DNA from: Gammaproteobacteria bacterium
Lineage (GTDB): Bacteria > Pseudomonadota > Gammaproteobacteria > Competibacterales > Competibacteraceae
Reading direction: 5' to 3'
NCBI GenBank assembly: GCA_024235135.1
Contig: JACKMZ010000007.1
Location: forward strand, 124,001-188,000
DNA: 64,000 nt
Each line of letters begins with the position of its first letter. The first letter of the stretch is position 1. The notes below the pieces were generated by a model. That model saw only the letters and a list, made by a program, of their open reading frames with translations, had not been told where the DNA came from and did not search any database. The translations under genes were made by a program, and so were the position numbers. This document shows positions 31,264 through 41,200 of this stretch, piece after piece.

Positions 31264-31779
31264 ATGAGACGACTCTATTTTCTGATTCCTGATGTGGAAA
31301 GCGCCAAGAAAATCGTTGATGAACTTCTCCTGGCGCGTATCGAAGAACGTCACATTCATATCGTGGCCAAGGACCATCACCCCTTGGAAGACGCCCATTT
31401 GCCCGAAGCCGGTCTGTTCGAGGAAAGCGATTTCGTGCCCGCCTTGGAACGTGGCCTGACAGTCGGTGGAGCCACCGGCCTGCTGGCGGGTATTGCCGCA
31501 TTGACCTTCCCACCGGCCGGTTTGGTGCTCGGCGGGGGCGCAATACTGGCCACCAGTTTGCTGGGCGCCGGCTTGGGCGCCTGGGTAGCCGGCATGATCG
31601 GCGTATCGGTTCCCAACACTCAGCTCAGCCGGTTTCACGATGCGATAGAAGCCGGGGAACTGTTGATGATGCTCGATGTGCCTAAGGCGCAGGTCGAGGA
31701 TATTTCCGAACTGGTCAAGAGTCATCACCCCGAAGCCCAGGTCGAGGGCACGGAACCCACCATTCCTGCTTTTCCCTGA
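31264..31779 (+). CDS. DUF1269-like membrane protein with a glycine-rich hairpin
   Basis: 171 residues from an ATG preceded by GAGGTG. The soluble N-terminal half (RRLYFLIPDVESAKKIVDEL) resembles the alpha-beta domain of DUF1269/GlsB-like stress proteins. The middle (about 68-120) is a glycine/alanine-rich pair of hydrophobic segments, GGATGLLAGIAAL and GAGLGAWVAGM, followed by a second alpha-beta stretch containing ELLMMLDVPKAQVEDI. Function unknown; probably inner-membrane. A strong hairpin terminator follows. Confidence 0.7.
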   Translation: MRRLYFLIPDVESAKKIVDELLLARIEERHIHIVAKDHHPLEDAHLPEAGLFEESDFVPALERGLTVGGATGLLAGIAALTFPPAGLVLGGGAILATSLLGAGLGAWVAGMIGVSVPNTQLSRFHDAIEAGELLMMLDVPKAQVEDISELVKSHHPEAQVEGTEPTIPAFP

Positions 31780-31802
31780 CGTCACTGCGTAATGCCATGT
31801 TT

Positions 31803-31840
31803 AGCCGGACCCGGGGAATCATCGCGGAGCGGGTCCGGCT
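31803..31840 (+). terminator. Terminator after the DUF1269-like gene
   Basis: AGCCGGACCCG and CGGGTCCGGCT form a perfect 11-bp GC-rich stem with a 16-base loop, about 24 bases after the stop. The tail is TCTCCCGTCTT, pyrimidine-rich but not a pure T run. Confidence 0.7.
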
Positions 31841-31974
31841 CTCCCGTCTTATACACCCGACAAACGCAGTCCGGGTTAGGCAGCGCACCCACTGTGTTAC
31901 TTTATCTGCACGGGTCTTGAAGGTAGCATAGGCCGCCTCGTGACTCTTACTCTCCTCTTGCTCGCCATCCTGCC

Positions 31975-33759
31975 ATGCCCGTACCGCTCACTATGAACAG
32001 CAAGGATCTTTATTTGCGCCTGCTGCGCTACGTCAAGCCCTACCGTCACCTGTTCGTGATGTCCATTCTGGGCATCGTGATACTCGCGGCAACCGAGCCT
32101 GTGCTGCCGGCGCTCGTCAAACCGCTATTGGACGGTAGCTTCGTTGCCAAGGACCCGTTATCCATCAAACTCGTACCGCTTCTGATGGTCGGCATATTCC
32201 TAATACGCGGGGTAGCCAGCTTCGTGGGCGCGGTCGCGATGAAAGCCGTGGCTAACCGGGTGGTCATGGATTTGCGTAACGAGATGTTCGGCAAACTGCT
32301 GAGCCTGCCCACCCAACGCTTCGACGACACATCCACTGGCAACCTGCTTTCCAAGTTAACTTACGACGTGAGCCAGGTCACCAATGCCTCCACCCAGGCC
32401 CTAGTGACGCTGGTGCAGGACAGTTTGTCGGTGGCCGGCCTCTTGTTGTGGATTTTCTACCTGAATTGGAAACTGGCCCTGGTCAGCTTTCTCATCGCCC
32501 CTGTCATCATGTTAGTGGTACGGATAATCAGCCGGCGTCTTCGGGGACTGAGCCGCAATCTGCAACAGGCGATGGGCGACCTCAATCATGTGATCGACGA
32601 GGTCATCCAAGGCCATAAAGTCGTCAAAGTGTTCGCCGGCCAGCCCTACGAAAAAAACCGCTTCCACAAGGTCAGCAATTGGGTGCGGCGTTACAACATG
32701 AAGCTGGTGATCGCGTCCGAAGCCAGCGTCCCGGTCGTTCAGTTTCTGGCGGCGTGCGCCTTGGCGGCGACTATCTACATGGCCTCCCTGCAATCCGCGG
32801 CCAATGAATTGACGGTGGGCGGCTTTGTTTCATTGTTCGGCGCCATGGCCATGCTGCTAGCCCCCATCAAACGTTTGACCAAACTCAATGAGCCCCTGCA
32901 ACGGGGTCTAGCGGCCGCGGAAAGCATTTTCGGGCTGCTTGACGAGCAACCCGAACCGGATCACGGCACGCAATCGGCAGGGCGTACCCAGGGTCGAGTC
33001 AGCTTCCAGGACGTGGGTATGCGTTATCGAGACCAGAACAGCATGGCCTTGCGCACCATCGATCTTACCGTGGAGCCCGGCGAAACGATCGCGCTGGTGG
33101 GGCCCTCCGGCAGCGGCAAGACAACGCTGATGAACCTGCTGCCACGCTTCTATGAAGCGACCCAGGGACGGATACTGCTGGACGGCGTGGATATCCGTTC
33201 CTTACGCTTGACGGACCTGCGCGCCAACCTGGCCTATGTCGGCCAGGATATCGTCCTGTTCAACGGTACGGTGGCGGCGAATATCAGCTATGGAGCCAAT
33301 AGCCGGGCCAACGAGGCAGACATTATCGAGGCGGCCGAGCAAGCGTATGCCATGGAATTCATCCGGGAACTGCCGGAAGGTTTGCGGACCCGAATCGGTG
33401 AAAATGGGGCACGCCTATCCGGCGGACAGCGGCAACGTATCGCCATCGCCCGTGCGCTGTTGAAAAATGCGCCGATCCTGATTCTGGACGAGGCCACTTC
33501 GGCCCTGGACACGCAATCCGAACGCAAAGTGCAACAGGCCCTGGAACATTTGCGCAAGGGTCGGACCGCGTTCATTGTGGCCCACCGTCTATCCACAATA
33601 GAAAACGCCGACCGCATTGCGGTTTTAAACAGAGGAGAAATCGTCGAATTAGGCAGCCACGAAGAACTGCTATCCCAGGAAGGATTGTATGCCAGCCTGT
33701 ATCGGATGCAGGTCGAATCCGTTGGAAACGCGGCGGATCGCCACATAGCCGCCGGTTAA
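31975..33759 (+). CDS. msbA: Lipid A export ATP-binding/permease protein MsbA
   Basis: 594 residues, a half-size ABC exporter: six membrane helices (about 20-310) fused to an ATPase domain. Walker A is GPSGSGKTT, the signature ARLSGGQRQRIAIARA, and Walker B LILDEATSALD. MsbA flips lipid A-core across the inner membrane. The first ATG is used; an ATG six codons later is equally possible since neither has a clear ribosome site. It stands alone but fits with lpxH and the O-antigen cluster that follows. Confidence 0.94.
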   Translation: MPVPLTMNSKDLYLRLLRYVKPYRHLFVMSILGIVILAATEPVLPALVKPLLDGSFVAKDPLSIKLVPLLMVGIFLIRGVASFVGAVAMKAVANRVVMDLRNEMFGKLLSLPTQRFDDTSTGNLLSKLTYDVSQVTNASTQALVTLVQDSLSVAGLLLWIFYLNWKLALVSFLIAPVIMLVVRIISRRLRGLSRNLQQAMGDLNHVIDEVIQGHKVVKVFAGQPYEKNRFHKVSNWVRRYNMKLVIASEASVPVVQFLAACALAATIYMASLQSAANELTVGGFVSLFGAMAMLLAPIKRLTKLNEPLQRGLAAAESIFGLLDEQPEPDHGTQSAGRTQGRVSFQDVGMRYRDQNSMALRTIDLTVEPGETIALVGPSGSGKTTLMNLLPRFYEATQGRILLDGVDIRSLRLTDLRANLAYVGQDIVLFNGTVAANISYGANSRANEADIIEAAEQAYAMEFIRELPEGLRTRIGENGARLSGGQRQRIAIARALLKNAPILILDEATSALDTQSERKVQQALEHLRKGRTAFIVAHRLSTIENADRIAVLNRGEIVELGSHEELLSQEGLYASLYRMQVESVGNAADRHIAAG

Positions 33760-33974
33760 GCCATTAAGCCGAAGGTTAAGTTTTATTCAATAAAATTTTT
33801 CATCATCTACAGATATAAAAAAAGGAAAAAACCCGTAAATGTACTGATTTTAAAAATTTGTATTGGACCGAAATTTGCTCTTAAATATACGCGTCACCAG
33901 TCTTTCCAGACCGTTGACATTATTATCTGCTTTGACATTTCAATGATGATGCCTCATATAACAGGAGTAACATT

Positions 33975-36329
33975 ATGACTTTTAAGAAGATATCTTGCGT
34001 CTGCACGGCCTTTGTAATAGCCTGTTGCTCTTTTGCCGCCTACTCTCAGGAAGCCCCGCTCAGCGATTCAGTTCTCCAGCAAATGCAGATCCTGACTCGT
34101 GAGAAAGCCTCGCGTACTCCAACCCAACGCAAGATCAACTCCAATCTTTTGCTGGAGATTAAACGCCAGCGAGGCGAACCGGTTACAAAGAATGCCGATC
34201 TACCCAACCTGCGTACGGGAATAGAAACCGATAGAAATGGCACTGTATTAGTCGATATTCAAGCCGATGTCAGTTCCGATCTGTTGAGCGAGATTGAATC
34301 GCTAGATGGCGAAATCATCAACAGTTTCCCCCAGTACAACGCCATTCGGGCACGCCTGCCGCTCACGGCAATCGAAGATTTGGCGGCATCTCCCGCGGTG
34401 CGATCGATTCGTCCAGCTGACCGAGCCATCACCAGTAAGGTCAATACTTCCCAAGGTGATGTAGCGCATAAGGCGAATGTCGCGCGCAGCAGTTATAGCG
34501 TCAACGGGACAGGTATTAAAGTGGGAGTGCTATCCGACAGCGTGGATGCGTTAAGCAGCCTGCAAGCCTCAGGGGATTTGCCCAGCGTCACGGTATTGTC
34601 CGGCCAGAGTGGCGGCTCTGGCAGCAGCGAAGGAACGGCGATGCTCGAAATCGTCTACGATCTTGCGCCCGGCGCCCAACTCTATTTCGCCACCGCCTTC
34701 AATGGCGAGGCGAGCTTCGCACAAAACATCCTTGACCTGCGTAATGTGTACGGCTGCGACGTCATCGTGGACGATGTAGGTTACTTCGATGAATCCCCCT
34801 TCCAAGATGGCATCATTGCCCAGGCGGTTAACAGTGTTACCGCCGATGGCGCACTTTATTTTTCCTCCGCGGGCAATTCAGGGAATAAAAACGATGGCAC
34901 TTCAGGAGTCTGGCAGGGAGACTATTCTCCTATGACTCTGCCCACTGTTATCGGCGATTATGATCTATGGGACAGCGCCAATAGCTTTAATGGACAATAC
35001 TACAACACGATCACCAAAGTGGGCTTTGGCTATGCGTTGTTCTGGTCCGATCCATTGGGAGCATCGAGCAATGACTATGACCTTTTCTTGCTCAACTCCA
35101 ACGGGACGGCAATCGTCGCGTATTCCACGGAAATTCAGGATGGCAGCCAGGACCCCTTCGAGTATATCGGTTCTTTAAGCTCCGATCTTAACAACCGGTT
35201 GGTCGTTGCCAAATTTTCAGGAAATAACCGGTTTCTTCATTTAGATACCATCCGCGGCAGGCTTTCCGTCAATACGGATGGTCAAACTAAAGGCCATTCC
35301 GCTGCTGAGGACGCATTCAGCGTTGCTGCCGTAGACGTAGCCAAAGCCAGCGGTGGCGCTTTCACCGGTGGCGCCGCGAACCCCGTTGAAACCTTCAGTT
35401 CGGACGGGCCCAGGCGGATGTTCTACAAACCGGACGGCACACCCTATACGCCGGGTAACTACTCATCAACCGGGGGCACCGTCCGCCAGAAACCGGACAT
35501 CGCCGCCGCCGACGGCGTCTCCACGGCCACGCCTGGCTTCGATCCATTCTACGGCACCTCAGCTGCCGCACCGCATGCCGCGGCGATTGCCGCCTTGTTG
35601 CTAGATGCCGACCCCAGTTTAACCAGCGCCAATTTCGCTGGCATTCTCAATAGCAATGCCGATGACGTTCGCGCCTTGTTCGCCGCAACCGCGCTTGACA
35701 TCGAAGCATCCGGCACCGATCGTGATTCGGGATATGGCATCATCATGGCCGATCGGCTTGTGAATGCCGTGAGTTGCACGCACTCCTTCAGCGACGTGCT
35801 CTGCACCTATTGGGCTTACTCCAACATCGAAAAAATCGTGGCGGCGGGCATTACCGGGGGCTGCGGCAACGGCAAGTATTGTCCACTCAGTCTGGTGACT
35901 CGGGCACAGATGGCGATCTTCCTGCTAAGAGGCATACACGGTGGTTCCTACATTCCTCCATCGCCGACCGGTACGGTGTTTAGCGATGTGCCCACCAGCG
36001 CATTCGCAGCCGCCTGGATCGAAAAACTGGCTGCGGATGGCATTACCGGTGGCTGTGGCCAGAACATCTATTGCCCCAATAATCCGGTGACTCGCGCCCA
36101 AATGGCTGTTTTCCTGCTGCGTTCCAAATATGGCGCAAGCTACTTTCCTCCCGCCGCGTCCGGTACAGTGTTCAATGATGTGCCGGCTAACGCCTTTGCC
36201 GCCGCCTGGATCGAGAAATTGGCCGCGGATGGCATTTCCGGGGGTTGCGGGGGCGGCAACTACTGTCCCAACAACTCAGTTCGCCGTGATGAAATGGCGG
36301 TCTTCTTGAGCCGGACTTTCGGCCTATAA
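33975..36329 (+). CDS. Secreted subtilase-family (S8) protein with three SLH domains
   Basis: 784 residues with a signal peptide (about 1-24) and AGGAG seven bases before the ATG. Residues about 100-150 resemble a propeptide/inhibitor domain. The S8-like domain (about 178-595) has the Asp region KVGVLSDSVD (D188), oxyanion Asn301 in SSAGNSG, and Ser529 in GTSAAAPHAAA. The His site normally read as HGT is SSEGTAML, so Glu219 stands where His is expected. Three SLH repeats (about 603-662, 667-727, 730-784) should anchor it to the cell surface. The gene starts the AT-richer surface island. Confidence 0.85.
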   Translation: MTFKKISCVCTAFVIACCSFAAYSQEAPLSDSVLQQMQILTREKASRTPTQRKINSNLLLEIKRQRGEPVTKNADLPNLRTGIETDRNGTVLVDIQADVSSDLLSEIESLDGEIINSFPQYNAIRARLPLTAIEDLAASPAVRSIRPADRAITSKVNTSQGDVAHKANVARSSYSVNGTGIKVGVLSDSVDALSSLQASGDLPSVTVLSGQSGGSGSSEGTAMLEIVYDLAPGAQLYFATAFNGEASFAQNILDLRNVYGCDVIVDDVGYFDESPFQDGIIAQAVNSVTADGALYFSSAGNSGNKNDGTSGVWQGDYSPMTLPTVIGDYDLWDSANSFNGQYYNTITKVGFGYALFWSDPLGASSNDYDLFLLNSNGTAIVAYSTEIQDGSQDPFEYIGSLSSDLNNRLVVAKFSGNNRFLHLDTIRGRLSVNTDGQTKGHSAAEDAFSVAAVDVAKASGGAFTGGAANPVETFSSDGPRRMFYKPDGTPYTPGNYSSTGGTVRQKPDIAAADGVSTATPGFDPFYGTSAAAPHAAAIAALLLDADPSLTSANFAGILNSNADDVRALFAATALDIEASGTDRDSGYGIIMADRLVNAVSCTHSFSDVLCTYWAYSNIEKIVAAGITGGCGNGKYCPLSLVTRAQMAIFLLRGIHGGSYIPPSPTGTVFSDVPTSAFAAAWIEKLAADGITGGCGQNIYCPNNPVTRAQMAVFLLRSKYGASYFPPAASGTVFNDVPANAFAAAWIEKLAADGISGGCGGGNYCPNNSVRRDEMAVFLSRTFGL

Positions 36330-36343
36330 TAATCCTCTCGAAA

Positions 36344-36383
36344 GGGTGGGGTTCGCCGCATTCAAGCCGGCAACACCCCACCC
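36344..36383 (+). terminator. Hairpin after the SLH-protease gene
   Basis: GGGTGGGG and CCCCACCC pair in a perfect 8-bp stem, with inner GCCG/CGGC pairing, 15 bases after the stop. No T tract follows, so termination may need other factors or it may stabilise the mRNA end. Confidence 0.5.
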
Positions 36384-37120
36384 GCTCCCGCCATGGGCCG
36401 ATTCCGTTGATGGCGGACGTGACAACCGATTCCAGCAATCTGCCAGTCCCCACGAAGGGCCCGGGACTGGGAATACCAGAAAAAGCTATTCTTGCAGGAT
36501 CTGTATCAACAGCCAGGGGTTATTCGAGCAAAATGATAAGGGTATTATCCCAATCATCGTGCTACGAATGAGCGACACGCGTGACTCCATCAGTTGCTCG
36601 TGCTTTCGATCAAGATCGCTTGAGCAGGATGCGGTCGTTGTTGCATTGCGGCAGGCGCCAACTGACACGCCAACAGATGGCGAACGTCAGTTGGCGCTCA
36701 ATCTCGCTAAACGAGGCAATTTGCTAAGCTTCCCAAGGATAAGGCTTTTACTTGATATTTCTGACCACTCAAGCCATCCGTTGACAAACGAGCTAACGGA
36801 CCCGCCTTATACGCCAATGTCCTTTAGCAGCGCATTATTCCGGCCAGCCAGATTCATTGTGTCAATCAATTTCATAACCTTGCCATGTTCCAAGGTACCG
36901 CTAAGAACCCCTGCTGCCACGTTCGTCGAAAACCCGTAAAATGCATTGTCGCGCAGCGTCCAGGTAAACTGACACTCACCTGTTCATCACGTGATCGTAC
37001 ACAAGTTCAACCGCCATAATGCTACTGGTTGCTGGATTTCACACTCCAACTTTTCAGAATCTGCTGTCCGATTCCACACTATGGACAGTTTGATGTGACC
37101 GTGTATCACCTAACCTGACA
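36384..37120. other. Non-coding stretch before the O-antigen operon
   Basis: About 740 bases. An ORF of about 200 codons crosses part of it, but it lacks a ribosome site and its protein is not family-like. The part near 37121 should hold the promoter of the wzm-wzt-wecB operon. I see no RNA gene or insertion sequence ends. Confidence 0.5.
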
Positions 37121-37978
37121 ATGCCTAAATCTATGTCGACCCGCCAAGATCACTTTGCAGAAAGCCATTATGGCACCCTTAATACCTCGAAATTCCTAAG
37201 CCTGCGCATACCGCTACAATCTCATCACCTTGAATTAATACTTTATCAAGCCTATGCAAACCTACGCGCGGAGGCTGAAAGAACCTATATCGGGGTTCTA
37301 TGGTGGATTTTCGATCCAATCATATTCATGTCTATTTTCTATATTGTTTTTGCTTTGCTCTTGCGGCAGAAGACGGATAATTTTGTGGCATTTCTTTTAG
37401 TCGGGTTGGTAATATGGCGCTGGTTTCAGAACACCGTTACAAACGGATCAAACGCGATCCTGAATGGGCAGAGTTTAATGCGCCAGGTTTATCTGCCCAA
37501 GCTAATTTTTCCATTGGTCACGATACTGTCTGATCTTTTTAAATTCACCTTAGTATTCACACTATTGGTAATTTATTTATGGGCAAGTGGGCATTCAATC
37601 GGCTTGCCCTATTTAACTTTGCCATTCTTATTGTTTGTACAGTTTCTTCTTATTATGGGAACAACGTGCGTAACGGCATCGTTAGTACCATTATTACCGG
37701 ACTTACGGTACCTGATTGGGCATCTACTGCAACTCATGTTTTATGTATCTGGCATATTTTACTCCGGGGAATCCATCCCTGAAAAATATCGAGCCTATTT
37801 TTACCTTAATCCCGCAGCAAATCTCATCGAATCTTATCGAGATATTTTGCTTAACAATCGTTGGCCAGATTTGAGAGCCATGTTAATTATTACCCTATTA
37901 GCTCTTTTTCTGATTTTAATTGGCTACAAACTGGTTACGACGTTTGACCATGAGTATCCGAAAATGGTGGCTCGATGA
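37121..37978 (+). CDS. wzm: ABC-2 polysaccharide export permease (Wzm-like)
   Basis: 285 residues with six hydrophobic segments, starting with the LLWWIF-type helix near residue 62. Family marks are YIGVLWWIFDPI, MRQVYLPKLIFPL and the late FYVSGIFYSGESIPEKYR. With the Wzt ATPase it exports undecaprenyl-linked O-polysaccharide to the periplasm. Its stop overlaps the wzt start by four bases (ATGA), so both are translated together. Confidence 0.93.
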   Translation: MPKSMSTRQDHFAESHYGTLNTSKFLSLRIPLQSHHLELILYQAYANLRAEAERTYIGVLWWIFDPIIFMSIFYIVFALLLRQKTDNFVAFLLVGLVIWRWFQNTVTNGSNAILNGQSLMRQVYLPKLIFPLVTILSDLFKFTLVFTLLVIYLWASGHSIGLPYLTLPFLLFVQFLLIMGTTCVTASLVPLLPDLRYLIGHLLQLMFYVSGIFYSGESIPEKYRAYFYLNPAANLIESYRDILLNNRWPDLRAMLIITLLALFLILIGYKLVTTFDHEYPKMVAR

Positions 37979-38703
37979 ACCAAGATTCAGGTATTCCCAG
38001 CCCCATATTGTCGCTGCGAAACGTAGGAGCTTTTTATTGGCGACGTAGTGGTTATCTACGTAAGGAACATTTTTGGGCCCTAAAGGATGTTTCATTCGAC
38101 CTTTATCAAGGCGAATCTTTGGGCATTATTGGCCGTAACGGCGCGGGCAAAAGCACACTGCTTAAGCTTCTTGCCGGAATAATCAGCCCAGATAAAGGCA
38201 AACTAATCAATTATGGTTTCACCACCACACTTTTATCCTTACAACTGGGTTTCTTGCCCAATTTGAGTGGACGCGAAAACGCCATATTAAGTGGCATGCT
38301 GCTAGGAATGAAGAGAAAGGAGATTGAAAAAAGACTGAGTTATATTCAAGAATTTTCTGAACTGGACGATTTTTTCGATCAACCAATCAACACCTATTCG
38401 TCAGGCATGCGGGCACGTCTGGGTTTTTCGGTAGCATTCCAGCTAGATCCTGACGTATTGTTAATTGATGAAATACTCGGTGTTGGCGATGCTGACTTTC
38501 GCAAAAAGTCGGAGGCAGTGATGCGCGAGAAAATTCGTTCCGATAAGACCATAGTGCTGGTTTCCCATAGTGCGGCAACTGTACGTCAATTGTGCAATCG
38601 TACCGTATGGATAGAGAACGGAGAAACGAAAGCGGAAGGCGAAACTGCTGAAGTATTGCGTAGCTATGAAGGCTCATTAGGAAGCCAAAGCATTAAAAAG
38701 TGA
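37975..38703 (+). CDS. wzt: ABC polysaccharide export ATPase (Wzt-like, no C-terminal binding domain)
   Basis: 242 residues. Walker A is GRNGAGKSTLLKLLAG, the signature YSSGMRARLGFS, and Walker B VLLIDEILGVGD. It energises the Wzm channel. It ends after the ATPase domain and so lacks the carbohydrate-binding C-terminal domain found in O8/O9a-type Wzt that recognises the modified chain end. By analogy with short Wzt proteins, export need not depend on a terminal modification. Confidence 0.93.
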   Translation: MNQDSGIPSPILSLRNVGAFYWRRSGYLRKEHFWALKDVSFDLYQGESLGIIGRNGAGKSTLLKLLAGIISPDKGKLINYGFTTTLLSLQLGFLPNLSGRENAILSGMLLGMKRKEIEKRLSYIQEFSELDDFFDQPINTYSSGMRARLGFSVAFQLDPDVLLIDEILGVGDADFRKKSEAVMREKIRSDKTIVLVSHSAATVRQLCNRTVWIENGETKAEGETAEVLRSYEGSLGSQSIKK

Positions 38704-38781
38704 GATGATGGAGATACAAGGTTTAGGCATCGGTTGCGGATGTAATGATTTAATAATCGGAGCCGAATTGGGGACAGGCTA

Positions 38782-39903
38782 ATGTTAAGCAAAAAGAGGA
38801 TTCTCTGCGTAGTCGGTACCCGGCCAGAAGCAATTAAAATGGCTCCGGTCATACTCGCATTGAAGGACACGTCATGGGCGCAAGTACGGATTCTAGCAAC
38901 AGCCCAACATCGCGAGCTTTTGGATCAGGTTTTGGCGTTATTCGGGATTAAACCGGACATCGATCTGAACATTATGCAGAGCAATCAAAGTCTCGCCGAA
39001 TTAACCGGACGTCTTGCAATAGCCCTACAGGACATCATGGTTAACGAAAAACCGGATATGGTGCTCGCTCAAGGCGATACCACGACGGTGATGATGACGG
39101 CTCTGATCTGTTTCTACCGCCAGGTGCCTTTCGGCCACGTTGAGGCTGGGCTTCGTACTGGCAACCGGTTATTCCCGTTTCCGGAAGAAGCAAATCGCGT
39201 CATAACGGGTTATCTGAGTCACCTGCATTTTGCTCCAACCGAAACTGCCCGAGTCAACCTGCTCAAGGAAGGTGTCAGTGATGATTCCATTATTGTCACC
39301 GGCAATACCGTCATTGACAGCCTGTTTCTAACCATACGCAAACCGGTTCCCTTGGATTTGGGGCTTGATAAAACCAAACGTCTAATTCTAGTAACAGCCC
39401 ACCGGCGTGAAAACTTCGGTTCACCTTTCCGGGAAATTTGTCGTGCCATTCGTGAACTAGCGGAACGCAACCCGGATATACAATTTCTTTATCCCTTGCA
39501 TCCCAATCCTAATATCACAGATGTCGCACAGGAAATATTGTCTGGACACTCACGCATCGTTTTATGTGAGCCTTTGAATTATGCTGAGTTCGTGTCCGCC
39601 ATGAACCAGGCTTATATTCTTTTAACGGATTCAGGCGGAATACAGGAAGAAGCTCCGGCATTGGCTAAACCCGTATTGGTTTTACGCGATGAAACCGAGC
39701 GACCGGAAGCGGTAGAAGCTGGCGTCGTTAATCTGGTGGGGCCAAATTATGAACGTATCATCACTGCGACAGAACGCTTGCTCAATGATGAAAAGTCCTA
39801 CCGAGAAATGGCTAGAGGTGTGACACCCTACGGTGACGGGCATGCCGCGGAACGTATCATAAAAGCCATGCAAAAGTTCTTTACCGGGCGACCGGCTGCA
39901 TGA
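38782..39903 (+). CDS. wecB: UDP-N-acetylglucosamine 2-epimerase (non-hydrolysing)
   Basis: 373 residues, full length. It interconverts UDP-GlcNAc and UDP-ManNAc to supply ManNAc-type sugars to surface polysaccharides. Signatures: VVGTRPEAIKMAPVI, HVEAGLRTGN, TAHRRENFG and TDSGGIQEEAP. No wecC-type dehydrogenase is nearby, so the product may be used as ManNAc itself or modified elsewhere. Its stop overlaps the next glycosyltransferase by four bases. Confidence 0.95.
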   Translation: MLSKKRILCVVGTRPEAIKMAPVILALKDTSWAQVRILATAQHRELLDQVLALFGIKPDIDLNIMQSNQSLAELTGRLAIALQDIMVNEKPDMVLAQGDTTTVMMTALICFYRQVPFGHVEAGLRTGNRLFPFPEEANRVITGYLSHLHFAPTETARVNLLKEGVSDDSIIVTGNTVIDSLFLTIRKPVPLDLGLDKTKRLILVTAHRRENFGSPFREICRAIRELAERNPDIQFLYPLHPNPNITDVAQEILSGHSRIVLCEPLNYAEFVSAMNQAYILLTDSGGIQEEAPALAKPVLVLRDETERPEAVEAGVVNLVGPNYERIITATERLLNDEKSYREMARGVTPYGDGHAAERIIKAMQKFFTGRPAA

Positions 39904-41195
39904 GAATTTTGCTGATTGCCTATGAATATCCCCCTATCATCGCTGCGCAGGCTCTACGTTGGTACTATCTGGTCAATGAATTAGCCATATCCGGCATTGA
40001 AGTCGATGTCTTGACCCCGAATATTCGGAATATTTGGAATTTCACCGGACGCGATCAGCCCGGAGTCACGGTATATCGCTGTTATCCAGGACCTTTCGTC
40101 GCACTTTCCGGATGGGCAAGCCGTTTCTCGGCGAAGTCACCAAACACAACGCATGTCGAGCAAGCTCGCCGTTCTTTCTTCAATCTTCGGTTACTTTACG
40201 GATTTATACGCCGCGTTCTTGATCATCTGGTGTTCCCGGATGTCAGGACCGAATGGTTAGGGTTCGCCTGGAAAGAGCTGAGAAGACTACACGCCCAGCG
40301 ACACTACGATATTTTCATAAGCTCCCATGAACCTGGCGTAGACCTGTTACTTGGATTACGCGCGCAGAAGAAGTGGCATATACCTTGGATCGTTGACTTG
40401 GGTGATCCCGTGCTAACGATTTATACGCCATGGTGGCGCCGTTTACTGGACAAAAATTTAGAGCGTCGCGTTTGTAGACAAGCCGATCATATTCTGGTAA
40501 CGACGGAACCCGCCCGAGAACTTTTAGCCAGGCGACATGGTGTAGACAACCAACGTTTCATGGTGGTATCGCAAGGTTTCGACGCAAGCGGCATCGTGTC
40601 ACTCCCTGATGCCACACCAACAAAACCACAGTTCCTATTAGTCTATACAGGCACCTTTTATCAGAAGTTCCGCAACCCCTCTGAATGGCTCTCGGCACTC
40701 GCAGACTTACCCAATATTAAGTGCATCATTGCAGGTCACACCGGTTCTTTCACGCCTGAATTATCAACATTAGGCAAGCAAATTACCGTTATGGGCAAAC
40801 TCAATCACAGAGACTGTCTGGTCCTACAAAAGCGGGCCACAATGCTAGTTAATTTAGGCAATCAACAAACCTATCAGGTCCCTGGGAAGCTTTACGAGTA
40901 TTTCGGCGCCTGTCGGCCAATCCTTCATGTTCAGGCCAATATGGGTGCCGATGCCAGTGCGTCACTAGTCAAAGAATTACGGCGCGGTATTATTGTCCCA
41001 AACCAACGCGATGCCATACGGGAACAGCTTGAAAAGCTTTACCTAGACTGGAAAGCCGGCGCTTTGGATGAGCGTTTTGACCTATCTCTACAGTCCGTTA
41101 AAGAATTCAGTTGGGCCCATCAAGCGTCCCGCGTGCATGATCTATGTGAGAACCTGCTTGCCCACTTGCCCAAGCGGACCAGCGATAAATATTGA
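39900..41195 (+). CDS. Glycosyltransferase family 4-like protein
   Basis: 431 residues with the two Rossmann halves of a GT-B fold. The N-terminal half begins RILLIAYEYPPIIAAQA. The C-terminal half contains LVYTGTFYQKFRNPSEWL and the nucleotide-sugar site region GKLYEYFGACRPILHV. It should transfer one sugar to the growing lipid-linked O-polysaccharide on the cytoplasmic face; donor and acceptor are unknown. It overlaps wecB by ATGA and precedes the next transferase directly. Confidence 0.88.
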   Translation: MRILLIAYEYPPIIAAQALRWYYLVNELAISGIEVDVLTPNIRNIWNFTGRDQPGVTVYRCYPGPFVALSGWASRFSAKSPNTTHVEQARRSFFNLRLLYGFIRRVLDHLVFPDVRTEWLGFAWKELRRLHAQRHYDIFISSHEPGVDLLLGLRAQKKWHIPWIVDLGDPVLTIYTPWWRRLLDKNLERRVCRQADHILVTTEPARELLARRHGVDNQRFMVVSQGFDASGIVSLPDATPTKPQFLLVYTGTFYQKFRNPSEWLSALADLPNIKCIIAGHTGSFTPELSTLGKQITVMGKLNHRDCLVLQKRATMLVNLGNQQTYQVPGKLYEYFGACRPILHVQANMGADASASLVKELRRGIIVPNQRDAIREQLEKLYLDWKAGALDERFDLSLQSVKEFSWAHQASRVHDLCENLLAHLPKRTSDKY

Positions 41196-41200
41196 ACCGT

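Noticed and set aside
36346..36939. 197-codon open frame after the SLH protein
   Set aside because: Starts inside the hairpin, no ribosome site, compositionally unlike a protein of this genome.
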